Of a stretch of 64,000 nucleotides of DNA, positions 47,305 to 59,609 are shown one piece after another (within the stretch, counting starts at the first letter, position 1; each line of letters begins with the position of its first letter). The position numbers and the translations under genes are program-made. The notes beneath the pieces are model-generated. The model worked only from the letters and a program-made list of their open reading frames with translations. It did not search any database and had not been told where the DNA came from. Location of the stretch: NCBI GenBank assembly GCA_022376465.1, contig JACDTU010000001.1, positions 2,170,001 through 2,234,000 on the forward strand. Direction: 5' to 3'. The stretch comes from Cubamyces lactineus. Its lineage: Eukaryota; Basidiomycota; Agaricomycetes; Polyporales; Polyporaceae.

Positions 47305-48091
47305 GATTTAGAGGTGGATGTGTGTGCGTTGGACTTGATGAACAGAGGCTGCTATGCCATCTGTGCATCTTTAGCACTTCGCACTGACGGGCAAACCACG
47401 TTTTCAGAGGCTTCGTGGTTGTGTAGCAGCATGAATCGTGAAAAGCATCGTTTGAACGTAACAAGATAGACAAGGCCCGTGGGTATTAATGGTCAGCGAG
47501 CCCTTCAAGGTGCTGGGTCTAGCTCCTTCCGTGGAAGGTACGACCCATTCGGCACAGCCGGTTTAGCCCGGATGAGGGCAGGTGTTTCTCTGGCAATCAG
47601 CCGCATACAGGCCAGCAGCTGGCTCGCTCGTCAGCCATTTGAGTTGGCTGGCCAGCTGGGATCAGATTTTCTGCCGGCCACTGCATGAGAACACCAGTGA
47701 CACTATCCGGGACGTAGCGCCAATTGTACTCTAGTACCACATCTACCCTACTGTTGGGATCGCCCGCCTTACCTTGAAGCGGTCTCGCAATTGGTCATGA
47801 GTGGGAGTTTCGGGAGTACTGGCGTTCACCCAGAGCGCCCATCAAGTCCGCCGGAACGGGCGCTTACTGTTGATTCAGACCATATCTGCGAAACATGAGA
47901 TGCGCCCGTGGTCGCAGGTCCCGCGCGTGTACTAGCAGTCAAACCTTGCAATCACCCCGCTCACCGGACTGGTTGTGTGGCGTGTATACGCTTGGCGTAT
48001 GCGCATCCCTATTCGTGGGAGACGCCGTAGTCTCACCTATAAGAAGCGGAAGCGAAGTTGAGCCCCCGTAACCCTCTCTGCTTCCGCGACC
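47305..48091. other. Intergenic, no gene seen
   Basis: About 790 bases between two plus-strand genes. A GC-rich stretch at 47500-47690 has repeated GGCTGG/CCAGC words that could form hairpins, but no tRNA-like structure fits. Confidence 0.45.
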
Positions 48092-50705
48092 ATGTCGACT
48101 TCGTTCTACACTCCCATCGAGGACATCCCTCAGGTGGGAATTCTTCATTTCTTGGCTTATCCACAGCTAACGCGAACACACAAAGATACACCAACGCGCT
48201 CATGATGCCTACCGGTCGGGCAAACTCAAATCCATCGCTTATAGGAAGGAGCAAATCGCCCAACTCGGTTACCTCCTTAAAGACAACGAGCAGCGGTTTT
48301 GTGATGCTCTCAAGCTGGATCTCGGTCGGCCTACGCAAGAGACCATCTTGTCAGTGGGTTCCTTCGTTCTATTCCTCGCACCCGTGGCTAGTGCGCCGGC
48401 AAAGATGAGCTGCAGCCGAGAGGGCCGAGGCAGAGGCGCACGTTTACCCCTGACACAAACCGCGTCTCGCGAAGGGCGCGACGGGCCGTAGCTTCATATA
48501 CTCCTGACGTGCAACTCGGTGGAAAATGATCATTGATCTCTAAACCCTGTTCACATATCAGCTTCGATTTCTCCGCGGTCTACATAGAAGTTAAGACGGC
48601 ATACGACAACGTCGAGAAATGGACTAGATCGCAAAGAGCCGAGTTCAATCTCAACTTCTTCGCCATGGGGCCTCGGCTTCGCGCGGAACCAAAGGGCGTC
48701 ATCCTCGTCATCGCGCCTTTCAATGTACCCATTTTCATGTTACTGTCGCCGTTGGTCAGTCCTGGTCTTACTGCTTGCTGATGTTCTCTCACTGACCTCT
48801 CTATAACCAGGCGAGCGCTATAGCTGGTGGAAATGCTGTGGTTCTCAAGCCATCAGAACAGGCATCCGCTACCGCTAAGCTGCTGGCCGAATTAGTAGCT
48901 CAGTATCTCGATCCCGACCTCTTCCATGTGATCAACGGCGGCATCCCCGAGACAACAAAGGTGCGTCCGAACTCATCAGTCGCATATACTGGTGCTGAAC
49001 TGATGCTCTTGTAGGTGCTCGAGCTCAGATGGGATCATAGTAAGTGCGTAACGATTCGCTGCCTATTGCATAGCCTGATCTCCCTTCATCATCGCAGTCC
49101 TTTACACAGGAAACGGCCGTGTTGGTAAGATTGTTGCTCGTGCGGCAGCGGAACACCTGACCCCGCTCACTCTCGAGGTAAGGAACCGCATCCCCTACCA
49201 CTATGCCTGAACCATTTGATCATGTTTCCTGCCCACAGTTAGGCGGTATGTTGACCCCCTTGCAGGTACTATGACGGGCTGTGATTGATATCCTATTCCC
49301 TTGTTCCAGGCAAGAACCCGGTTGTGGTAGACCCCAAATGTGACTTGCAGACGGCTGCGAGACGCATACTGTGGGGACGCGTCTCGAACGCAGGCCAGGT
49401 ATGTGGACGCTGTCATCTACCTCTGACCGCGCATACGCCTATCTCCTCTTTAAGATCTGTCTTGCACCTGAATACGTCCTCGTCCCCGAACACTTCCAAG
49501 ACAAATTCGTGGATGCACTCCAGGAAGTCTACAGGACATTCTACCCCGACGGCCCAAGAAACTCGGATTCGTACTGCCGCATCATCTCTGAGGCGCACAC
49601 GGCGCGGATCAAGAATCTTATTGACCATACCAAGGGCACAATAGTATTTGGAGGCGATGCGGATGTTGCCGAACGTTACATTGCACCGACAGTGGTCAGA
49701 GACGTCCGTCCAGACGACCCGCTCATGGGAGAGTAAGCATCTGATCTGCGTCACCCGTGTGGTCATCGTAGAGTGCTCACATAGTGCACAGGGAAATTTT
49801 CGGACCCGTCCTGTCAGTCGTACCTGTCAAGGATGTAGAAGAGGCGATTTCAATCATCAATGAGAGGTACAGCATACTTGAGCATGAGGCCTCTGTGAAG
49901 GTAGAAGGCTTACACGAAATACCTGCAGGGACCATCCGCTCGCCATATATGTCTTCTCCCAGGACAAGGCTTTCCTGAACAAGGGTACGCTCTCCCACAT
50001 ATAGCTGTGATGGCATTGACAACTCACACATTCATTTGCAGTGTTTGACAACACGGAGAGCGGCTCTGCGGTCGCAAATGAGACGGTCATCAGTTGTGGA
50101 GGTATGTCTCTCTGTCATTCCAATCGTCTCAGCGCTCATGGCAACTTTCGCGTCGGCAGTCCCAGGTCTCCCTATGGGCGGCCTCGGCGCAAGCGGATGT
50201 AAGTCATGGTCCAATCCTACTGCGTTATCCTCTGATGCCCTTCGCACAGATGGTTACTACACAGGAAAGCACATGTTTGACGAGTTCACCCACATCAGAG
50301 TCTCTCTAGACAACCCAGGCTGGTGTGTACTTCCTCGCGATATCGTACTTCGCGTGCCTCTGACCGCAAGCCCAGGGTCGACAAGATCGCGTTAAGCTTC
50401 CGTTTCCCTCCTTACAAGGTTCGCATCCCCTGCTCCTCACGTCCATCCTCAGACGCAATGCTCATCATCGTGACTCGCTGAATTTGCAACTCGGCAACGG
50501 TACTTCGCACAAACCAAAACCTCAGCCGGAGGGCGAAAAACAGCTCCGCGCGCTCTCGCCGTCTCTGCCCCCGCGGCCGAAGGGGAGGAAACAAGCGGCG
50601 AACGGCAAGAGGTGGGGATTCTGGCTTGCCTTCCTTCTCGCGGGCACATCGTGGATCGTACTGACCGAACCCGGTCGACGACTGGTGAAGCAGTTGAAGT
50701 TCTGA
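48092..50705 (+). CDS. ALDH3-type fatty aldehyde dehydrogenase, tail-anchored (copy 1)
   Basis: Sixteen exons give 517 residues. ALDH blocks in order: [51 protein letters not shown] with the general-base Glu, [11 protein letters not shown] with the catalytic Cys, EEIFGPVL and the C-terminal [18 protein letters not shown] and FRFPPYK. The last exon encodes a basic linker and a hydrophobic tail ([17 protein letters not shown]), as in membrane-bound ALDH3A2/Hfd1-type enzymes that oxidise long-chain aldehydes at the ER, peroxisome or mitochondrial surface. The Glu-Leu-Gly-Gly motif is split by introns on both sides of a seven-base exon. The second intron (48350-48561) is 212 bases, several times longer than the others. 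A paralogue lies 13 kb downstream. Confidence 0.92.
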
Positions 50706-50869
50706 TCGAGTTTGTGTCCCCCAAGGCCGCTCTCCAATTTGTGGGCTAATTGGTATCGTGACGACTGTCGATGGGCGGTCGCGAATTCGAGAGGGCAGGC
50801 TTCAAATTGATGATACGTTCGGACTCATATTCTTACAGCTACATGATACGTGTCTTACGCTCCGTCTCC

Positions 50870-53638
50870 TCACGCACTCGCCTGAATCGCCGCAAACTCA
50901 GCGGTAAACTCTTCGACTGCGTCTAGCGTCTCCATCAAGTGTGCATACGTCGTCTGCATGCCCCGTTTCGCCGCCAGCGAGCTCGCGGTCCGGACGGCGT
51001 TCTTGATCTGCCGCCCGTTCACCTCGCGCTCCGCGAGCTTGTCGAGGTGGTCTGCGCCAAAGCTCTCGATGTTGATGCCGACCTTGTTCAGGAACGCTGC
51101 CCAGATCTGCTTTCGCGCGTCTTTGGTGAGGTCGTAGAAGTGGAGCGCAACGTGGATACGAGAAAGGAAAGCCTCGTCGAACGCTTTGACGCGGTTCGTG
51201 GTAAGGAAAAGGATGCCTGGGTAGTACTCGACGTGGCGCAAGCTGGTGATGGGTAATGAGTAAGCGATGAAAAGTATAGCACAGCAGCATTCAATTCCAC
51301 TCACAACACTGCGACCATCGCATTCCTCTCCAAGTCGTGGAGGGAGCGCTGTTCCAAGAACACGTCCGCCTGTGAAGAGTGAGCTCAGGGCTGAACGATT
51401 TGTAACATCACCACAAACCTCATCGATGAGGACAATCGCGTTCCAGCTAGTAGCGAGGTCCAATACTCTATTGAGCGCAGCGTCCAGCAGGGAAGCCGAC
51501 GTCCCGAGCTCCCCAGCGCCGACAACGTAAAGGGGCTGGCGAACATGCTCGCTCGTCGCCTCCGCAGAGAGCGTCTTACCCACACCCGGGGGTCCGAACA
51601 GGTTGACTACCAGCCCGCGGCCCTTGTTCTGCACGAAGTCGTCAAAGACCGGGTCACCGTTGTGCGCTTCCACAAGAGATTGCAGTGAGAGCTTGCGATC
51701 GGCGGGAAGCACGAGATTCGCGAACGCTTCGTTGTTCCAAACGATCGGCTGGACCTTCTCGATGTTGAACTCGACTGCGAGATAGTGAGGCAGGGGTGAA
51801 TATCCGGCTCAGGAGGGGGGGGGAGAATGTAGTATGCTTACGCCACATCTTATCAGTCAAGTTGAATCCGTACACAACGGAGGGCGCTATCATCACGTCC
51901 TCTGTGCTGACTGGCTCGTCAGTCTGCGGGGCCCGTGAAGGAACTCGGAGTGTGGGTATGATGTTGTCTGCGTACAATAAGTGAAGCGAGTATCACACAC
52001 TGAGGACTCGGAATTTGCAACGTACTCGCCATGGGCGGTGTAACATAACCCCCTCCATGTGGTTGTGCCATGAAAGGCGGAGGCTGGGCCCTGTTCGCAG
52101 CAGGCATGTCGTAGTTTGGATTGAGCCTCCTGAAGCTAGCTACCAAGTTCCACGACAGTATCAACAGTACGTCTACAGTTGATCACGGCGGTGTGTCTTA
52201 CCTCTGTCGATGATGACGCGAGACTTGACCTAGATTCACGAGTTCAACGTGAGATCACAGAGTGCTCGCGGATGTACATACCTTCAGCTTTAGTGCGCTG
52301 TCTGAGCTAGTCCTATACGACGCTAGGCCTTCGTACTGCATGTGGCTGATGCCCCGAAGAGACAGCCACTTCTGGCCGCGTTCGAAGAGCGCCACCTTGA
52401 GCCGATCAGCATCTGGGTGATGCTCTAAGGGATACACGTCCAAAGAGTCGATCTTAACCGTTCCTTTGAACCTAGTGACCAGAATGCGATTCTGGACGAA
52501 GCCGTAAGGCTTCCCATTCGCCACGCCCACACCAGCCGTAGATATGATCGAAGGAGCGCCGCCATTGGGATCATAGCCGCCTGGAACCTTAGTCGGATTG
52601 AACACCGCCGTGCCATACCCGGAGCTAGACTTCATATCGTCGCTGAAGTAGTCTATGCTCTCGCATACGAGTTCATAGAAACTTGGCATGGATGCAGCAT
52701 TCGTCGGGCCTCGGGTCGCAGACAGTAGGCGGAATGCGCGGGGTTCACCCGTGATGGGGCATTCGGCCACGACGATGGTGCGGGGAATGAAGATGGCGAA
52801 GATGGTGTCGAATGTGATCTCGTGGTGGGCAGTTAAGTTAGCGACCTTCGCTAGCGTTGCCTTATAGTCCTTTCGCAGATATTCGATGAGAACATCCACT
52901 GTCTTCATCACGTTCATTTGCTCGACGGTGCGTTGTACCGTGTTTCGCAGCTTGCTCGCGTACTCCTCGAATTGAGGCAAAAATGCAAGTAGCAGGTATG
53001 GGTCGAGCTGTGAATCCAATTCATCTTACTCGTTGCTTAATTCATGTATATCATGTACATGTACTTACTTCGAGCGGCTCCGCCGTCCACGAGATACCTG
53101 GTACAGTCTGGATGACATCCTTGCACGCAGTAAGGAGATACGGGCTCTTCACAACGACGTCGAAGGTTGGTTCGCAAGGCTCGTCATTGGCTTGGGGCAA
53201 CTTGCGCACGACAACAAAGCAGTAGGACTGCCAGGGATCTGGGCCGTCTGGATTCCCGTTGCCGACGGTGAACAGCACCTCGGGATTGAAGCTCGATCCA
53301 GTGTTCTTGTACTTCCACACCTTCGACCATTTACTGTAATAGTAGTCGACACGCTTGACCTTGAGGTTCACGGGGGGCAAGGACGCTGTACCAGGGGGAC
53401 CATCGGAAACAAGCGCAGTGGTGGACCGTTCGTCTTCATTTGTTTCCTCGTGTACCACTTGTTGACGGTGCCCTCGGTATTTATAGGGAGAAGGAGGAAT
53501 AGTTGGACTAGGAACAGGATTGAAACCTGGCAACTTCTCCCTAGTAACAGGCTGATCGTGACGACGTGAAAGTGAGAAGTGACGCATCTTGGCAAGGTCT
53601 AGAGGGGGGGAGGTAGGCGATGTGTCCAGGGGTCCCAC
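50870..53638 (-). CDS. AAA-family ATPase with N-terminal DUF7025-like region
   Basis: Eight exons (53069-53638, 52282-53007, 52202-52229, 52026-52139, 51842-51967, 51419-51774, 51305-51369, 50870-51242) give 785 residues in phase. The C-terminal AAA domain has Walker A GPPGVGKT at about residue 585, Walker B NAIVLIDEADVFLEQR split by an intron after Glu, sensor 1 GILFLTTNRV, an arginine-finger region FLSRIHVAL and a terminal helical subdomain. The N-terminal 500 residues have the pattern of the region found in this fungal ATPase family (PWQSYCFVVVRKLP, ITFDTIFAIFIPR, KIDSLDVYPLEHH). It is probably a homomeric unfoldase or remodelling ATPase with unknown clients. A second in-frame ATG at 53587 is also possible as start. 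Confidence 0.87.
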
Positions 53639-54637
53639 AATGCCTCCGTTTTATACAAACCATTCAAGACGTGATTCCAATTGACGCTCGGAGACGCATG
53701 ACTATGGCAAGGCCCCGCAAACAGCATGCGCGAGAGGCTGTCCGTTGTGGTTTGGGCGCGGGCGTTCATTGCTGTTCGAGCGGTGACAGAACCTACGCAT
53801 CCGTGAATTGGAAGGGGGAGGAGTCATAAGTACCACCACGAGGCCTCGATAGTGACAGGCGTGGAAGAGTTGACCACAATGGCCATGATGAAGACACAAT
53901 CCTGGTAACAAGGCGCTACCGTCTGCGTAAGCTTCGAATTCGTTTCGTTTCAAGCCATCGTGCATTTGCTAGTAGTCACAATCTGCATCATGCCCGGTAT
54001 ATTATCAGTAAGAGTGTTCGATTGACTCGCCGTCCTAGCTTAGTTGTGACAGTAGTACGTGTGTAGAATGTTGAGCGGTAGGTGAACAGCTAGATCTCAG
54101 GCTTGGAGAAGTCGGTTCGAGGCCTTACTACGACTGACGTACTTACCAAAATTCTATGGTTACTGACCACACAAAGCGAGTAAGAAGACCAAGGAATTCG
54201 TGGGAACATCCAACATAACGGAGCAATCTCGTTCAGCGCCCGCGCTTTCGACTCAACCAGTGCAACTGCTTCGCCGAAACCACACGCGTACGCCGCGGCG
54301 CCATGTTGGACGCACTGATCTCCTGCAGACATGTTTTATAGGAGAACACGGAACAGCAGTTGCATGCAAAAGACGGGAATGTGCAGTCATCTGTCAATGC
54401 TTGCAAATTCACAGTATCTGAGCATGCGTTCGACTGCGAAGGTACGCGCGAGAACGGTATATGCATTGGCCCCTGGCTCGGATTGACTTGGTATGCTCGC
54501 ATCTGCCCCCTGTACCACTGCGCCAGGTTATAATGCCAGGATGGCCATAGTTGGCTTTCCAAGGCTGGCATTTTGGTTTAACGAGATGAGCACTCGTACT
54601 AATCAAACAAAGATAGATTCTTCGTAGCAGGTCCATC
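53639..54637. other. 1.0 kb intergenic, no gene seen
   Basis: It lies between two minus-strand genes. Frames on both strands are shorter than 115 codons and have no motif. It should hold the promoter of the AAA ATPase and the 3' region of the methyltransferase. Confidence 0.5.
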
Positions 54638-55458
54638 TCAGTAAACATACGGAATGAGCGCATACGGCGTCCTCTTCTTCCACTCGTCCCACTGTTCCCC
54701 AAACTCCCTCCTCAGCACCGCATCCTCCTTCGACACCCTCCGTATCGTACCCACAATCATCAACGCCAAAAACGCTGTCCAGCCACCGATGACGCCCTTC
54801 CCCACCAATGTGTTCAGCACGCCGCTCTCCGCGATCCATCCTCCCGGCGCGAGCTGCACGGAGAGCATGCCGATGATGGACATGATCATGCCCGTATAGG
54901 CCGGATGGCGCACGACCGCGTATGGCCCCCATGTGACGAGCTTGTGCTCTTTGCGTACGGCGAGCTGGAACGTGAAGAACCGCCCGAGGGTGTTGTAGCA
55001 GAGCTTGCGGACGACCGCTCCGGCGAGCAGGATGGAGAACCCAGATACGAACGCTGGTTGCACGCTCAACCGCTGGACAGCCGATGGTCGGGCGAACTTG
55101 AACAAGGCGGACAGGAGGGCAGATGAAGTCGGACTGTGTGTGTCCTTTGCAAGGATCGCCGCGATTTCGGCGGCGTGGGTAGACCATGCGAACGCCTAGC
55201 GATACGGGTCCTTGGTCAGCACCACTTTCTTACAGTGTGCCGTAGCCTTCGCGGTCCACTTGCTGCTGATGCAGCATATCCCCGACGTACCAGAGCGAGA
55301 TACGACGACGCTGTGGCGATGTGGCTGATGAGGTCTCCGCCATTGTACTTCTCCGTCTCCTCCTTCTGGGGTGGCGGGTTGGGCGACTTGTATGAGATGT
55401 ACTCCGCGATCATGGACGCGGCGAGCGCGGGGACCTTGAAGTACAGAAGCGCGGCCAT
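54638..55458 (-). CDS. Isoprenylcysteine carboxyl methyltransferase-like membrane protein
   Basis: Two exons (55291-55458 and 54638-55195) with a 95-base intron give 241 residues with several hydrophobic helices. The signature WGPYAVVRHPAYTGMIM matches the RHPxYxG motif shared by ICMT (Ste14) and phospholipid methyltransferases. The C-terminal block SKEDAVLRREFGEQWDEWKKRTPY matches the SAM-binding end of ICMT, where E-W-x-x-Y/W precede a Pro-Tyr. It would methylate a prenylated Cys or a related substrate at the ER membrane. Agaricomycetes carry many paralogues, so this need not be the Ste14 orthologue. The start was chosen at MAALLYFKVPALAASM, which opens the first helix. Confidence 0.85.
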
Positions 55459-56638
55459 TCCTCCAAAGATCCCGGGGTATATGAGTGAAGCTCAGAAGCC
55501 GTAGCTCAAATCACGGAGGGTATAGAGATAGGTCGAGCCTGAGGGTGCGAATGTATAGTAGTAGCACCAGATTATGCGTTGTCCAGACTGCGCGATATCG
55601 AATGCAAGGTAAGTCTCACCTCTACGCTAAGCTGGCTCATATACCCCAGGGCCACACGCACAGATCGAGCCTGCACCATGTTGCTCGTACCGGAGAAATC
55701 CATCAACCGCACAGGCGCATCAGCATGACCTCGCCCAAACAGGAGTCGCGAGCACGATGAGGCTTCTAGTCCATTCGTTATAGTCCCATTGTGGCACGGC
55801 CGGCGGTCGTGTGCCAGGCCGTCTGAGATGATCGTTGATCCGGGGTCATGCTATCCTGGACACGGCGGCCTGAGCCCCGTAAGTAGCGTCGGCCTCCGGT
55901 GAATTCATACTTGAGGCTCTAGGTAGGTACTCTACAGTCGGTGCGGCGGCTGGAAGGCTTGCAAGTTAAGAGAACATATGGTGCACGGTATACTTGCACA
56001 GTACTTACCTTCAAATTTGTTATACGCACCATCACGACGATGGATTTAACGATTGAGCGAAGATGCACGAAGGTGTTCGAAAATTCACATGCTCTTCAGG
56101 ATGATGTGAAAGGCCGAGACCTTCTCCGACCTACTGAACGCACCGCGCATCGGTACACACATTTCGTTCCAGAGAGCGCGCCCGACCAGCTCGCCATATT
56201 CCCTCCGCGATGCGCCAAACCCACTCCTCGAACCATTGTAGCACCTCGGTGTCTGAACGGGATCAGACTCCACCAATACCACGCCTCCATACTATGCAAT
56301 GCGCACGCAACCCAGAGCCAAATCGACACCGCACACAGCCGGATATGAACGCCAGAAAACCAGCTCAAGCCTTACGACACGCGGCCAAAAGACGGAGGGG
56401 AACAAAGTAACGCTATAGACTCATACGAATACATGTATACTGCTTCTCCGCACTTCGCCGCCGCATTGACACTCACACGCACGCATACATACATACATAC
56501 GCCCACACGCACATGCCTGTCATCGCCCTCCAAAGTCCGTCCGTCGTAGTGCGCGGTGCCGATCTATACTGACACGCGATTCGCGGGCGGATTGGCGGGG
56601 CTGAGAACGGCTGATAGGGTTCAGGAGGGGTGGCGGGA
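55459..56638. other. 1.2 kb intergenic, no gene seen
   Basis: No supported frame. A short CATA tandem repeat lies at about 56484-56500. The region should contain the methyltransferase promoter and the hexokinase 3' end. Confidence 0.5.
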
Positions 56639-58772
56639 TTATAGGTTGGGGTAGATCCCTGCGTCCCGCCGAGCCTTGGTCATCGCAGCGACGATGGCAC
56701 TGCCGATGCCGCTCCCGTCTTCAGCGTGGTACGTGATGATATTCCTAGCGATGACCAGCGTCAGCACGCGTCTTCCAGTCACGAAATACACAGCGAAGGG
56801 AAGATGGTACGTACTTTCCCTTGTCCCCAAAGATATCCTGCAGACCCTCGTGTATCCGCTCTGCGAACATCGGGTACTTGTTGTACAGCGAGCCGTCCGC
56901 GCCGACGTAGCACCCCTCGTCCAGGTATCCCATCTTGCTCACGATCGCCGCAATACCGCACGCAGAAAGCCGCGCGGCGCGGCGCGCGACGAGCTTCGCG
57001 AGCGCGCGGAAGAACTGGCGCTCGGCGAGCGTCGTCTCGAGCGCGAAGAAGTGCGAGAAGATGCCGATGATCATGAGCAGCTCGTCCGTCGGGTCCGACT
57101 CCATGAGCGAGAGGAACGCAGTGTCGAACGAGTACGGGATCTCGATCTTGTACGTGTTCTGCCCGAGGAAGAGCACGCCCTCGTCGATCAGCTCGCAGAT
57201 AATCAGCCGGAGGATCTCCCCGAGGTACCGTCCTGAGATCAGTTTCTGTACGGCACGCGCGAAATGGTCAGCGGAGGAGCGATTGATGTTCTTCGTGAGC
57301 GAGGATTGTACGCACCTCGAACGCTTGCTCGCCCGGCTTGTTTGAGCTTTCGTCGATGTTGATGTCGTATTTGGTCCGAGGCAAGTTCTCGTGCTCAAAC
57401 GAATCAAACGCCCCCTGCCGACAGTCCATGAGCCGCGCCGTTCAGGCCATCTAGTGAGGACGTCCTCGCACTCACCCACTCGCAATTGATCGCGATCTCG
57501 GCGTCGGGGTCGATGCCGAGCTGCGCAATCTTGGGTATATCGCCGACGCGCTCCATGTAAGCGGCGTTGCATCCCGTGCCGAAGATGCACGCGATGCGCG
57601 TCTTCGGGTTCACGTAGTGCGACGCGATGAGTGTCCCCGTTGTGTCGCATGTCAGCGCGACGACGTCCGCTGGTACGGACTGTGTATGACGGCGATGACG
57701 TCAGAGAGCGTAAATGACAGCAGAGAAAGAAGACGGACGTGTTTGGCAAGCGATTTGCGGAACATTGCAACGACGTCGTGGCCCTCGGTGTTCGGCGCAC
57801 CAAAGCCCTTCGTCCACCGGATGAGCACACCGTGGTCGATGCGATCTTGTCTGCAACACAAGTCAGTCATGCAGTGCGTCGGTGTACGATCGCACGGTAC
57901 TCACGAGCAGGGGTATGAGAACTACGCGGTGATCAGCGGCAGGACATGGCAAAAGAAGCGTTGGACATACCGTGAAGCCGAGAGGAAGGACCAAATCCTT
58001 CTCAATCACGCCCGCCTCGATGTTAGAGTCGATAAACGCCTTCAAGCACTCCGCGCAGAAGTCGAAGAGCTTCTGGCCATCCTCCTGCTTCTGCTCCTCG
58101 GACAAACGGTATTTCGATTGTGTGATCTCGAACTTGCCCTCGCCCTCAAGGGTTACGAGGCACACCCGTAGGTTCGTGCCGCCTGGAAGCGTATGTGTTA
58201 GTGTATGTTCGAGCACGTCCTGATGACAAGAGGATACGAGAAATAGTGGAGGAAATCTCGAAAGGAAAGGGGCTTACCGAGATCTACTGCAAGGTATTTG
58301 CCTGTCTCCTTGCCCGATGGCCAGCCAAAGACGTATGTGGGTATCATGGGCTAGAGAGCGTGATAGCGGTCGGATATCGCTCGCGCAGCAAGCACTGAGA
58401 GAACGTACGACAACTTGGCCATGCTTAGACAAGCCAAGCTCTAGAGACTCCTTGAACGCCTCGACGATGATCCGCATCCGCTGCGGCGTCAGGGTGAACC
58501 TACGCGGAGCACGAGGGTGAGTGAGGCGTCTGGAGTGGGTGAAACGGCGGGATGAGACTCACAAGGACTCGTACTTGCGGAGATGGTCCGCCATCTTCCT
58601 GTGATTGTCACCGATCGCTGGAGTCGGGTCGGGGGAACGGGGGAGAGGGTCTGCGAACGTACTTCTTGGTAGCGTGAGGCAGACCGTCGTCATCTTCGCT
58701 CGATCTTGTGTAGGAGGGGAGGGTCTGTCCTGAGGGGAGCACTACGCTGGTGCTGCCTCGCCTGCTCGACAT
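56639..58772 (-). CDS. Hexokinase
   Basis: Eleven exons give 496 residues in phase; one exon (57905-57921) is 17 bases. Motifs in order: FTLTPQRMRIIVEAFKESL, VPMIPTYVFGWPSGKETG, the phosphate loop DLGGTNLRVCLV, LPLGFTFSYPCSQ with the sugar-binding Ser, RWTKGF, LTCDTTGTLIASHYV with the catalytic Asp, IFGTGCNAAYME, NCEWGAFD, FEKLISGRYLGEILR, ACGIAAIVSK and VGADGSLYNKYP. It phosphorylates glucose and other hexoses in the cytosol and may take part in glucose repression, as Hxk2 does in yeast. The residue just before the catalytic Asp is Cys, where the yeast enzyme has Asn. The N terminus is Ser/Arg-rich. A short TATAAAA lies directly before the start codon, too close to be a normal TATA box. Confidence 0.93.
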
Positions 58773-59100
58773 TTTATACTCGCGTCTTGGCGTTGAGTTT
58801 GGGGAGATGGAGGAGAGGAGGAGCCAGAGACTGACAGAGTAGGATGATAGCGGAGGACACCGACGCAGCAGCTAGCACGGCGTATAGGCGCCCACTGCTC
58901 CAGGGCTAGATCATCTGCAAGCCCCAGACAGACGCCGGCCGATGGGTTCTCCCGCGTCGATAACCCCTGTTAAGGGCATATTTGAGGGGTATATCGCCCC
59001 TATAACCCCCTTGTCGAGTGACTGATTTTCTCCGTGGAACCACATCTCCTCTCTCTCCAGCTCTCTCCTTCCAGCTCTCTCCTCCCCCAACGCGCGACGG
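58773..59100. promoter_or_regulatory. Shared divergent promoter, hexokinase and uL14m
   Basis: The start codons of hexokinase (minus) and the mitochondrial ribosomal protein (plus) are 328 bases apart. The stretch includes CT-rich runs just before the plus-strand start (CTCTCTCC and TCCAGCTCTCTCC repeats at 59050-59085), typical of highly expressed fungal genes. Confidence 0.55.
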
Positions 59101-59609
59101 ATGATCGGACTCAAGGGAACGCTCAACGTACGCTCTCCTCACCTCTCCATCCACCTCCTGATCCTTACTCCAACGCGCGGCCTAGGTCATCGACAACTCA
59201 GGGGCCCTCCTCGTCGAGTGCGTCAACGTCCTCAAGCAAAAGGTCAACAACGGCTGGGGCTCCGTCGGCGACGAAATCGTTTGTGTCGTCAAGCGTGCCC
59301 GCCCCGTATCTGGCCAGACTTCCTCCTCGGCCGCCAAGGTCCGCCAGGGAGACGTTCGTCGCGCTGTCATCGTCCGCACAAGGAAACCCGTCCGCAGGCC
59401 AGACGGCCGTCTCATTCGCTTCGACGACAATGCCGCCGTCCTTCTGAACAACAAGCGCGAGATGCTCGGCACGCGTATCGGTGGTGTTGTCAGCGCAGAT
59501 TTGCGGATGAAGGGTTGGGGGAAGATTGTTTCTCTGGCTCCCAAGGTGCGTGACGGTGCTGTCAATGCACGAGCCACATCGCTCATGCACTTCTCTACAG
59601 GTTGTATGA
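59101..59609 (+). CDS. Mitochondrial large-subunit ribosomal protein uL14m
   Basis: Three exons (59101-59127, 59186-59545, 59601-59609) give 131 residues. The start MIGLKGTLN joined to [16 protein letters not shown], then [52 protein letters not shown] and the end [10 protein letters not shown], are the uL14 fold. The insert GQTSSSAAK and overall form match the mitochondrial type (yeast Mrpl38), not the cytosolic Rpl23. It binds 23S-type rRNA at the subunit interface. The last exon holds only two codons and the stop. Confidence 0.92.

Noticed and set aside
49130..49160. GTAAGATTG in copy 1 of the aldehyde dehydrogenase as an intron donor
   Set aside because: The coding frame reads through it as [15 protein letters not shown], matching copy 2, so it is exon sequence.
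54000..54130. tRNA-like stretch with TAGCTTAGTTG and GGTTCGAGGCC words
   Set aside because: The words resemble A and B boxes, but no acceptor stem or anticodon arm can be paired at the right distances.
58774..58782. TATAAAA-like sequence as hexokinase TATA box
   Set aside because: It touches the start codon, leaving no room for a leader, so it is unlikely to place transcription start for this model.
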